A DNA stretch of 64,000 bases from Coix lacryma-jobi var. lacryma-jobi. Lineage: Eukaryota > Streptophyta > Magnoliopsida > Poales > Poaceae. Below, piece after piece: positions 47,614 to 57,285 of the stretch (positions within the stretch are counted from its first letter, which is position 1; each line of letters opens with the position of its first letter). The position numbers were made by a program, and so were the translations under genes. Under the pieces are notes generated by a model that did no database searches, had not been told where the DNA came from, and worked only from the letters and a program-made list of their open reading frames with translations. The stretch lies in the NCBI GenBank assembly GCA_009763385.1, contig CM019824.1, positions 178,602,725-178,666,724 on the forward strand, written 5' to 3'.

Positions 47614-48080
47614 ACGATGAACTAGAACATAAGCAATTAAGAACAATGATGAACTAGAAGAGCAATTATAAAATAGATCCATAATGTTAATACAAGAGAG
47701 AAGATCTTGGGTTTACCGAGCCTTCTCGTGACTAGATCAGGAATCCAAGCGAAGCTTGCCTCCTCTAATCCTATTCTATCTACTAATCTAGGTAGATGAA
47801 GTTCTAGGGCTTCCGATTGATCTCCTTCTGAAGCTCTGATTGATGATGTCTAATGATCAAACCCTGATTGATTCTCTGGAGAGGGGGGTCAGGGGCTGTT
47901 TATATAGCCCTGGGCGATGAACCGTGGCCCTTGGATCAAACCGACTCTAGGTAAAGCCGAGATGCATCCTAAAGGTCGGTGGAGATAGCTTGAAGAGGAC
48001 AGAACCCAGCGGGCCCAGGGGGCGACCGGTCGGTCACCTGGTGGGACCGGTCGGTCCCACCAGTCGGCCTCTCGCGGTGG

Positions 48081-50580
48081 TGAAGGGTCGAGATGGCGGA
48101 CTAGAGGGGGGGTGAATAGTCCTTTATAAAATTAATCGCACCGGCTAACCGAAACAAATGCGGAATTAAAACTATCGGTCTAGCCAAGACTACACCCCTC
48201 TACTTATACTCTATGACACCTTATAAAAGATCCTAAACAATGCAAATAAGGTGTCGGGCTAGCTAGGGCTCACCTAAACAATTCTAGCTTGCAAGGTTAC
48301 ACAAACCTAAGCAACTAGTACTTAATCAACCGGGGAGCTCCTACACATGCCACTAAGCAAAAGCACACAGCCTAAGCTCACTAGCAATGCTCAATAACAA
48401 TGCTACACAAGCCAAATTAGAGAGCTCAACTTAGCTACATAAACTAAGCAATGTGACTAGCAAGACTACAAGTCAACTAGTCACTCACGGGATTAACTTC
48501 TATGCTACACAAGCTAAGAAGGTAACTAGCATGCTACACAAGCTAACTAATTACAAGAGCAACTATACTAGCACAAGTATATGAACAAATAAATACAAGC
48601 TAGTGAATGGAGTTTGCAAACCACCGAGAAGATGAACACGAAGTCAACACGGTGATTTTTCTCCCGAGGTTCACTTGGTTGCCACCAAGCTAGTCCCCGT
48701 TGTGTCGACCACACACTTTGGTAGTTCGGCAGCTAATAGGCACCACACCTAGCTCGACACTCGAGCGCCGCAAGAACTCACCCACAAGTGAGGGTAACTC
48801 AATGACACGCTCTACTAGAGTTGCTCTTCGCGATACCCACGGGTCGAGCACAATGCCCCTCACAATCCTTCTCCGGAGCCACGCACAATCTTCACGTGGG
48901 CTTCACGACGGAGACTCGATCACCAAGCCGTCTAGGAGGTGGCAACCTCCAAGAGTAACAAGCACCACCGGCTTGCAACACGAACACCTAGTGCCACTCG
49001 ATGCAATCTCTCAAAGCAACGCACTAGAATCGCTCACTCTCAATAGATTCGCACACTAGCAAGCACAAGCGAGTTAGAGGGCTCCTAAGCACTCCCCAAG
49101 CAGGGACACCAAGTCCCAAGGGTGCTCAACATCATCCAAGGGCCGACCACCCCTCTATTTATAGAGGGGAGCCACCAACTAGTCGTTTTCCCCTTTTCCC
49201 GAACTCCCACGCCTATGGTCGGTACTACCGACCCAAGGGCCGGTACTACCGGCGGTCCAAAACACCGTTAGAAACGCCTTTCTAACACGAGCGGTAGTAG
49301 GGTCGGTACTACCGGTAGGCCAGATCTAGATCTACACAAAATGCCTTCAAACTTCCTTCAAACCTCGGTACTACCGACCCCCTGGTCGGTACTACCGAGC
49401 CCGGTACTACCGAGGATATTGCGGTACTACCTCTAGGCCAAAACTCCTCCGAACAGAGAGTTTGTGCGCTGCCTACAGAGGGGTCGGTAGTAGGGTCGGT
49501 ACTACTGACTTCAGGGTCGGTACTACCGGCCCCGGTACTACCGGGGTTATGGCGGTACTACCGGTAGGCCAAAAACTCCCCCGAACAGAGAGTTTTGCGA
49601 TCTGCTCGTGGAGGGGTCGGTAGTACCGAGGTTATGGCGGTACTACCGACTTCAGCAACCTGAACTCCTCACGGCCATAACTCTTAGCTCCGAACTCCGA
49701 TTTCGATGATCTTGGACATTTTGGAAAGCTTATTCAGAGGGATACACATCCCACGTACAAAGCTAATCCAACTCACAAAGGATTAGTACAGAATTCCAAT
49801 CCAAGATCCATCGCTTCTCTTTTTCAACCAAAGCTTTCTCCGAAACTTCTCCGAGTTGATCCAAATCAACTCCAACACCTTCTCCTTTGCAAATGTGCCA
49901 ACACCACCAAGTGTATACAACCTTGTGCATGTGTGTTAGCATTTTCACAAACATTTTTCAAAGGGTTTTCACTTGCTCTCACCACGCCACTCGATCCTAG
50001 CAACATCGCAAAGTTAGATCGCTCAAGTGGCACTAGATGACCGATATGCAAACAAGTTTGCTCCTCTTGATAGTACGGCCATCTATCCTAAACCCGGTCA
50101 TAATCTTCTCTACACACCTATGACCGGTGAAATGAAATGCCCTATAAGTATACCTTTGCCTTGCGCATTCCATTCCATCTCCTTCGGTGTTGATGCAACA
50201 CATGCACCAACCTATCATCAAATGATACGATCCACTTCATATCATCACATGACCTCCATGGCACATCGATCTTGACCTCACTCGCTCTTCACCATTGCTT
50301 CGGTCCTTCGGCGCCAAGTCTTTGCTCAAGCCTCCCGACACTCGGTACCAACGGCTTCAAAGCCTCCAACTTGCCCTTCACCTTCGCAACCGGTCCATCA
50401 AGCCAAGTCTTGCCTTGATCTTCACCATATTAGCCACATGACTCCATGTCATGTCTCATATGCAATAAGCTCCTTCATTGCTCATTCATATGTGAACTAA
50501 TTTCCTATGTATCTCACATAAGCACATATTAGTTCACCTAGGTTGTCACTCAATTACCAAAACCAAACAAGGACCTTTCA
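48081..50580 (-). mobile_element. Solo LTR of a Maximus-like copia element (2500 bp)
   Basis: On the minus strand it starts TGAAAGGTCCTTG and ends CGACCCTTCA. The duplication GGTGG is at 48076-48080 and 50581-50585. It carries GGTACTACCG motifs at about 49217-49650, upstream (on its strand) of the TATA palindrome at 49150-49169. Confidence 0.88.
49150..49169 (-). promoter_or_regulatory. TATA box within a 20-bp perfect inverted repeat
   Basis: CCCCTCTA-TTTA-TAGAGGGG: the arms are exact complements and the minus strand reads TATAAATA inside. Confidence 0.65.
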
Positions 50581-50843
50581 GGTGGTCGACCTCCTGGTGT
50601 CTTCTTGCATCCTCTGGAGTCTTCTAGAATAATCCTTACGTGGTGGTTGCGTTATCTCCCGTCGGTTTCCTTCTATGGGAAGCTATCGGTGCTGATTTCC
50701 TAGTTTAGTCCCTGCAGAATCATAACTCACCAAAACTCATGGAATATTGTCAGTTGAAACCCTAAACCTTTGTTTGGTGATCAAGTTCTTCCCCTTTTCA
50801 TATTTATTTATCCCTAAATTATGATAGATAACCAGTGTCAACA

Positions 50844-50857
50844 ACTCCCCCAAGCTT
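50844..50857 (-). other. Polypurine tract of the Athila-like element
   Basis: The minus strand reads AAGCTTGGGGGAGT immediately before its 3' LTR. Confidence 0.85.
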
Positions 50858-52868
50858 ACCTTTTACTAGTCCCTTAGCAAATATTTATGATGAATCAGGA
50901 ACTGCTACTATGCCTTCACACTTTTAAGGGTTCATATGTTCAAACGAAAAAAAACTTCCCTTGGTTCAGAGTTAACTATTCTGACTTTCTCATATTTCCT
51001 TTAACTATGGAGCTTTTGCCTTCACCTGGGTCTTTAAATGATTGAAAGATAGAACAATCAAGTTAAGCACTGTATCTCTAACTCTTTGATCAACCTTCAT
51101 TCTGGAGTTTGAATATATTTTCAAAATAAAAATCAGAGATTCCATTGTATGACACTCTCAAATCGCTCTTTTATATTTTATGATTCCTCACTGATGCAAT
51201 TTTCTTACCTTCTATGGATATATATATCTGGAGCTTTAAGAAGTAAAAAGCATATCTTACCAAGTCAAAGTTCAAAGTTTAGGAAGAAAGATGTCATACT
51301 CATAGATCAAGACTTTAGAACATTTGAAATTTGTCATCTCTTGCTGGCATATTGTAATTAGAGGGACCATGGGCTATCATTCTTTTTTTTCTTTTTTTTC
51401 CTTGAGGTAGTCGGACACTTGTCCTTTTTTATTTCCTCCTTTTCATATTTTTGCATAGCCCATGCCTCTAACACAATACTACTTCGGAAGAGTGAATCTT
51501 TTAATAAAACATTCTTGATCTTTAGAGCATGATAAATTTCTCAACCATAACTAAAAACTTATAACAAAGCAAGTAGCCTTATCTTAAGATCATATTAATG
51601 GCTCTGGATAGGAATTCATGTTATGTCATACAGGATCTCATCATGTATTTAATCTTTTTAAAGTGTAAATCTCCAGAACTCTAGTATCTCTAGGAATTAG
51701 ATAAACAGCAGCTCAAACCTTTTTATATCATATCTCATAATTATCTAGACTTTGGATTAAGCATTTGCCATCCACATGTTTTAGGTTCAGAGTTTATTCA
51801 GAACAACTTTGTCTAAAACTCAAGAAAATTTGAATTCGAACAGTAGGTAGTTAGAAAAGGTAGAGCAATTGTTCATCATGAGCAAAATTAAGTTTGTATC
51901 CACCTAGACATTTATTCATTATATAATATCTTTATTTGGTTTTGTAATAGTTATTCATCTTTTTGGGGGTTCTAGATTTGTTAACCTGATTTAATTAAAC
52001 CGAACTAATAGTAATAGATAAAAAGTCGTGATACTTATCGTGATAACTGAGGGTGTTCTCCCCCAAGCTGGATCTTGACGTGGTCTTTTTCTCCAGAAGA
52101 CGAGTAGACCGTTAGTGGTTTCTTGAGTCCTTCTCTTCTTCTCTTCCTGCTGAATTCAAAGATAGACAACACAACTAGTGGAACTTGATTAAGTGTTAGT
52201 GATAAATATTCCTCCATTTGTCTAGTTGTCTTAAAGCTCTTAAGATTATTTATATTCTTCCTTTCCACTAAGCAGAGTTTTAGCAGAGTTACATAGTTAG
52301 ACTTTTGTTTTTATAGATGTATGCAATGCAGAAGTAAATATGCAAATGTATATTTATATTTATTTTTACTCCTCCACAGAAAGTGTATACTCTCATGGGG
52401 CTTAGAGTTTTCATTTTGTTTTCTAATGCAGATATAGTTGCTAGGAAGTAAATATGATACTAATATGATTATGCTGAAATTATGCAGTGATGAATTTAAT
52501 GCTAGTGATTATGGATAACTACCGAGTTACCTTTCAGCGAGGATTCGACGTTTATAGTCTATCGAACAAGACTCCTTGTATGCTCTTTATTCTTCCTTGG
52601 GCGCATCAGCAGATCCTGAGGAGGACCTCAATGATTGCACGTCAGTAGAATTCTCTTTCTTTTTCCATACTTGTTTAACTGGTGGTCTTGTCTCCTTTAC
52701 TTCTTCGTCCTTCGTTTCCTTTAATAGGATATCTTCACTCCTGGTAACTTCTCCTTCATAGTCAGCCCATCCATCCTTGATTTGTCGATTCTTGTTGCAT
52801 TGGGATGTGCGGTGTCTCCTCCTTGAGTGGTTCTTCTTTTCCTGTACATTAGTGGCATAACTATTGAA
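50858..52868 (-). other. Non-coding 3' region of the Athila-like element
   Basis: About 2 kb of AT-rich sequence without a supported ORF on either strand. Polymerase genes would be expected here in an autonomous relative, so this region marks the defect. Confidence 0.65.
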
Positions 52869-55256
52869 CTAACAACGTACCTTCTCTCTGAAGAACTGGA
52901 AGTGGATCTCTCCAGATCTCATGTAGATGATGGCGCCAGTGGTGTTGAGGAAGGGTCTTCCTAGGATGATGTGAATGTCGTTTTCCTTTCCCATGTCTAG
53001 TACTAAGAAGTCGGTGGGAACATAGTGGTCTTTAATTTGGATCATTACGTCCTTTAGTATTCCCTCCGAAAATCGATAAGTTTGGTCCGCCATCTGTAGC
53101 TGCACATATGTTTGATATATAGGTCTATTTTTATATAAGTGCTCATATGTTACCTTAGACATTATATTGACACTTGAGCTGATGTCGCAGAACGTCTTGT
53201 GGAATGTACTTCCTTCGATCTTGCAATCGATGGTGGGTACACCTGGGTCATCTCTCTTGGCGAGGTATGGTGATGCAAGAAGGTGGTCGTGTTTTGTTTG
53301 GACAGAGTTGACCATCCATACTGTGTCTTGATGTGGTTGTGTAGCCTTGTTCTTCCTCCTTCTGTTCCTATTCTTCTTCTTTGATGATATGATGTTTGCA
53401 TCTTCGTAGGGCATCTGAGGGTGGACTTTGGTAGTGAGTGTACGGCTCTTGAAGCTGAATCTTTCTTTATTGCCTGTGATTGTGAAACAGATCTTGGCGC
53501 TATCCGCGTAGATGATGGCTTTGGTTGAGCTTAGGAACGGGCGTCCAAGAATGATGGGTGCTCTTTTGTCTCCACCTGTTTTAATGATCATAAAGTCTGC
53601 ACACACATACGAGCATCCCACTCGTACACAGATATCTTCTAGAATTCCCAATGGGTAGCACAGTGTCTCATCTGCGAGCTGCAAACACATAGTTGTATAT
53701 AATAGAGGTGCACCATGTATTTGTTCGTATATTACCCTTGGCATAATGTTGACGCTTGCTCCAAGGTCACAGACTGCTTCTTCAAAACTGTGAGGTCCAA
53801 TATGAATTGGAATCACAGGTCTTCCTGGATCTCCTTTCTTTGGGGCAATGGAGTCATCCATCCATTCTCTTGAAGGTCTAGGTATGGGGTGTCCTGCATC
53901 AAAGATGTCTACAAGATTTGCAGTTTCTAGCTCTTTTGGATTTCCTAGAATCTTACCTTTTTCAGCCATAGGGACTGAAGCTGCTAACTGAGATAACTGA
54001 GATTCTATCATTTTATTAAAGCCATGTTGATTCTTTATAGCAGAAGTAAAGGCATCCATTCTCGTATTAATATTTTCAAGCAGTTTATCATTGGAGGCTA
54101 TCTTCTTAGACATATTATCAATAATTTTATTTTGATTGGATATCATCTCTCTCAAAGGTGGTTGATTAAAAGTATTACCATGGTAGTTACCTGAGTAATT
54201 AGGCCTTGATTGTTGGTTCCATCCTTGAGTTTGTTGAGGACGATAGTTGGTATTGTTGTTGATGTACTTTGCATCCTCTTGAATCTCAGGGCAGTTGCTC
54301 CCTGAATGACCAGTGCCTCCACACTCTTCACATGTCATGCGAGATTCGTAGATTTGTTTGACGTCTTCTCTCTTGGGAGTGTGTTCATCGAACTTCTTCA
54401 TGAGTAGGTCAAGTTTGGCAGACAACATGTCTACTTCCTTTAGTTGATGTATTCCTCCCCTCTTGCGTGGCTGAGAGCGTTCCTCGTTCCAACCTTGGTT
54501 AGAGGCCATCTTCTCTATGAGCGTAGTTGCATTGTTGATCGTGAGTGATAAGAATGATCCTCCAGCAGCGGCATCCACATTCTCACGGGTACTTGAAGTG
54601 AGCCCGTGGTAGAAGGTCTGCATGAGTAGCCAATTCTCCATCCCATGGTGAGGGCATTCTGATATGTAGTCTTGAAAGCATTCCCAAGCTTCTAGGATTG
54701 ATTCTTCATGTTGTTGCTGAAAAGTTGAAATCTTGGCATGGAGGGCATTTGTCTTGCCCACTGGAAAGAACTTTGCTAGGAAGGCAGTTGAACAGATCGC
54801 CCACAATGTGTTTTTATCTTTGTTGGCGTAGAACCATTGTTTTGCTTTCCCCAAGAGTGAGAATGGGAACAAGCGAAGTAGAATGGCGTCCCTTTCGACT
54901 CCTTTGATGGTGAAAGTGCTACAAATCTCTAGAAAGTGTTGGAGATGAGCGCTTGCGTCTTCATGTGCCTTTTCGCAAAACTGATTAGCTTGCACCATGT
55001 TGATCAAAGCTGGCTTGAGTGCAAATCCGTTGTCTCCCACATTGACTGTTAGTCCAGTTCTGATGTTCGCAGTGGTTGGTGCAGAGAACTCGCGGAGTGT
55101 CTTGTCGGCCATGGTGTCCCACACTGGTGTTAAGCTTCTTCTTATCTGGCTAACTTCTGGTAGTGGTGCTGAGGGTCTCTTAAGTTTGCGTCTAGTTTTC
55201 CTTAGTAAAGCTTCAGGATCCTCAATGTAGTTTTTCGGAAGTTGGAAACCAGTCAT
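52869..55256 (-). CDS. Gag with two tandem retropepsin-like domains (795 residues)
   Basis: An uninterrupted ORF on the minus strand. The Athila-type gag domain is at about residues 80-260 (NMVQANQFCEKAHEDASAHL, LRLFPFSLLGKAKQWF). A CCHC knuckle CEECGGTGHSGSNC is near residue 308 and a coiled coil follows. Retropepsin 1 has DLGAS with Asp497 and a later IILGRPFL. Retropepsin 2 has DISSS with Asp691 and its own IILGRPFL, ending near the C-terminus. In the second copy the Gly after the catalytic Asp is replaced (DIS in place of DLG/DTG), so it may be inactive. The ORF stops where RT would normally follow. An intact frame in a polymerase-less element suggests recent use with proteins supplied by a relative. 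Confidence 0.92.
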   Translation of the reverse strand: MTGFQLPKNYIEDPEALLRKTRRKLKRPSAPLPEVSQIRRSLTPVWDTMADKTLREFSAPTTANIRTGLTVNVGDNGFALKPALINMVQANQFCEKAHEDASAHLQHFLEICSTFTIKGVERDAILLRLFPFSLLGKAKQWFYANKDKNTLWAICSTAFLAKFFPVGKTNALHAKISTFQQQHEESILEAWECFQDYISECPHHGMENWLLMQTFYHGLTSSTRENVDAAAGGSFLSLTINNATTLIEKMASNQGWNEERSQPRKRGGIHQLKEVDMLSAKLDLLMKKFDEHTPKREDVKQIYESRMTCEECGGTGHSGSNCPEIQEDAKYINNNTNYRPQQTQGWNQQSRPNYSGNYHGNTFNQPPLREMISNQNKIIDNMSKKIASNDKLLENINTRMDAFTSAIKNQHGFNKMIESQLSQLAASVPMAEKGKILGNPKELETANLVDIFDAGHPIPRPSREWMDDSIAPKKGDPGRPVIPIHIGPHSFEEAVCDLGASVNIMPRVIYEQIHGAPLLYTTMCLQLADETLCYPLGILEDICVRVGCSYVCADFMIIKTGGDKRAPIILGRPFLSSTKAIIYADSAKICFTITGNKERFSFKSRTLTTKVHPQMPYEDANIISSKKKNRNRRRKNKATQPHQDTVWMVNSVQTKHDHLLASPYLAKRDDPGVPTIDCKIEGSTFHKTFCDISSSVNIMSKVTYEHLYKNRPIYQTYVQLQMADQTYRFSEGILKDVMIQIKDHYVPTDFLVLDMGKENDIHIILGRPFLNTTGAIIYMRSGEIHFQFFREKVRC

Positions 55257-55465
55257 ACATCACCCTGCATAAGATATAAAAGATAAACAAAGCCAGGGTA
55301 AGTCTGCTTGAGTAAAAGTAAATAATCAGTGCATTATCACATGTGTGTAAGTAAAATGATATGTTCTAGCTACCGTTCTATATGCTGCTAATGCAGTGTC
55401 CTATCGGTGTTCATAAAGATTTTAATAATTAACCCTAGGTACCATCCCTAATTGAATTGATGTGG

Positions 55466-55483
55466 TCCCCGGCAACGGCGCCA
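55466..55483 (-). other. Primer binding site, tRNA-Asp type
   Basis: The minus strand reads TGGCGCCGTTGCCGGGGA, eight bases after the 5' LTR. It is the common tRNA-Asp primer site of plant gypsy elements. Confidence 0.88.
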
Positions 55484-55491
55484 GAAATGCT

Positions 55492-57285
55492 TGTTGACAC
55501 TCCTTAATGGAATCACTCTAAGAAGAGAGCCACATAAAATAATAGACTAGTGAAAGCACTAAAGAGTGTACGGGACACTACAAACTCCACTTAACGTCAA
55601 GTTGTCATCCCCAACATGAAGCTAGCAATGCAAATATATCAGGGCACTGGATTTAAAGATAGATATTTACCCGCAAGCGCACAGATAAACACACCCATTG
55701 TAGAAACATTTCACCCAAGCTAGTCTCAGGTATCGTTATTTATATTTAGCCTAGAGACTAATCAATTCAAGATATGATGGCATTGTAAGGACTTAACAGC
55801 ATTTAATATGGCACACTTATAATAAGACTGATAACACACTAATTACTTCAAACAGGAATCAGGTTACAGAGTAAATGATATGATAAATAATTGATAAAGG
55901 ATAACAGAGATCAGATCAATCAAGGATAACTTAGAACAGTACTAACTAGCAAGTGATGATTAGAGCAGGTATTAATGAGAAACATTCCTAAGTTATTCTA
56001 ATTACAAGTCATAGCATACATTGATTAGTGCAATTATATTAGGCAATCATTGGCTAGGTCACATCATATTTATAATCAAGAGGCAACTCCATAGTAAAAG
56101 TGTCAAACAAAGTAACCCTTAGACCATGAGTTAACTGAGCCATACTGAACACTATATTCGGGAGGTGGAATACAGAGGACTCAACAGGTCTGTCACACCC
56201 GCGATCTACCACTCTATCCGGAACATAGGACGCATTCGCAGATAAATAATGTATAGGCACCACGCCTACACAGCATCTATCACCCACCTGTTGTACTTTA
56301 AGATGAGCGCTATACAAACATGAATATAAATATAAAGATGAACTATCTATGCCAAATATATAATCAAAGCAGACTATAAGCATTATAACTAAGAATATAA
56401 TCATTGATGTCTTAATCATATCAATTGTATTGCTATCTAGAACACGATGATGAACAATAAGATGAATTAGATCATCGAGAAGAACTAAAGTACGAACTAG
56501 AACATGAACTAGAACAAGATTATGAACCAGATGATGGACTAGATGTTGAACATGAACTAGACGATGAACTAGAACATAAGCAATTAAGAACAATGATGAA
56601 CTAGAAGAGCAATTATAAAATAGATCCATAATGTTAATACAAGAGAGAAGATCTTGGGTTTACCGAGCCTTCTCATGACTAGATCAGGAATCCAAGCGAA
56701 GCTTGCCTCCTCTAATCCTATTCTATCTACTAATCTAGGTAGATGAAGTTCTAGGGCTTCCGATTGATCTCCTTCTGAAGCTCTGATTGATGATGTCTAA
56801 TGATCAAACCCTGATTGATTCTCTGGAGAGGGGGGTCAGGGGCTGTTTATATAGCCCTGGGCGATGAACCGTGGCCCTTGGATCAAACCGACTCTAGGTA
56901 CGGCCGAGATGCATCCTAAAGGTCGGTGGAGATAGCTTGCAGAGGACGGAACCCAGCGGGCCCAGGGGGCGACCGGTCGGTCACCTGGTGGGACCGGTCG
57001 GTCCCACCAGTCGGCCTCTCGCGGTGGTCGACCTCCTGGTGTCTTCTTGCGTCCTCTGGAGTCTTCTAGAATAATCCTTATGTGGTGGTTGCGTTATCTC
57101 CCGTCGGTTTCCTTCTATGGGAAGCTATCGGTGCTGATTTCCTGGTTTAGTCCCTGCAGAATCATAACTCACCAAAACTCATGGAATATTGTCAGTTGAA
57201 ACCCTAAACCTTTGTTTGGTGATCAAGTTCTTCCCCTTTTCATATTTATTTATCCCTTAATTATGATAGATAACCAGTGTCAACA
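55492..57285 (-). repeat. 5' LTR of the Athila-like element (1794 bp)
   Basis: On the minus strand it runs TGTTGACACTGG to GAGTGTCAACA. It contains the TATATAAAC promoter near 56848-56856 inside a bulged inverted repeat (CAGGGGCT / AGCCCTG). GACCGGTCGGTC motifs lie upstream of the TATA on its strand. Confidence 0.94.
56054..56629 (-). CDS. LTR-encoded ORF, 191 residues, possible membrane segment
   Basis: The full-length version of the ORF at 38197-38691. Its ATG is the first long frame downstream of the LTR TATA box. The Val/His/Leu repeat comes from degenerate TCTAGTTCAT units; a hydrophobic stretch (IIFLVIMLIVCFDYIFGI) follows. In the third LTR copy the Tekay-like solo LTR interrupts it (rest at 43904-44269). 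I know no homologue. It may be a chance frame, so coding status is doubtful. Confidence 0.35.
   Translation of the reverse strand: MDLFYNCSSSSSLFLIAYVLVHRLVHVQHLVHHLVHNLVLVHVLVRTLVLLDDLIHLIVHHRVLDSNTIDMIKTSMIIFLVIMLIVCFDYIFGIDSSSLYLYSCLYSAHLKVQQVGDRCCVGVVPIHYLSANASYVPDRVVDRGCDRPVESSVFHLPNIVFSMAQLTHGLRVTLFDTFTMELPLDYKYDVT

Larger units (their letters stand above)
43342..50843 (-). repeat. 3' LTR of the Athila-like element with two insertions
   Basis: 7502 bp in total. Removing the solo LTRs 44416-47613 and 48081-50580 plus one 5-bp duplication each leaves 1794 bp, equal to the other two copies. Confidence 0.92.
43342..57285 (-). mobile_element. Athila-like Ty3/gypsy element, non-autonomous (gag-protease only)
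   Basis: It is oriented on the minus strand: 5' LTR 57285-55492, primer site, one long gag-protease ORF (55256-52869), about 2 kb of non-coding sequence, polypurine tract and 3' LTR 50843-43342 (itself containing two solo LTRs). There is no RT, RNase H or integrase. The flanking five bases disagree (AAGGC before 43342, GTATT after 57285), so the two ends come from different insertions or were rearranged. Confidence 0.88.
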
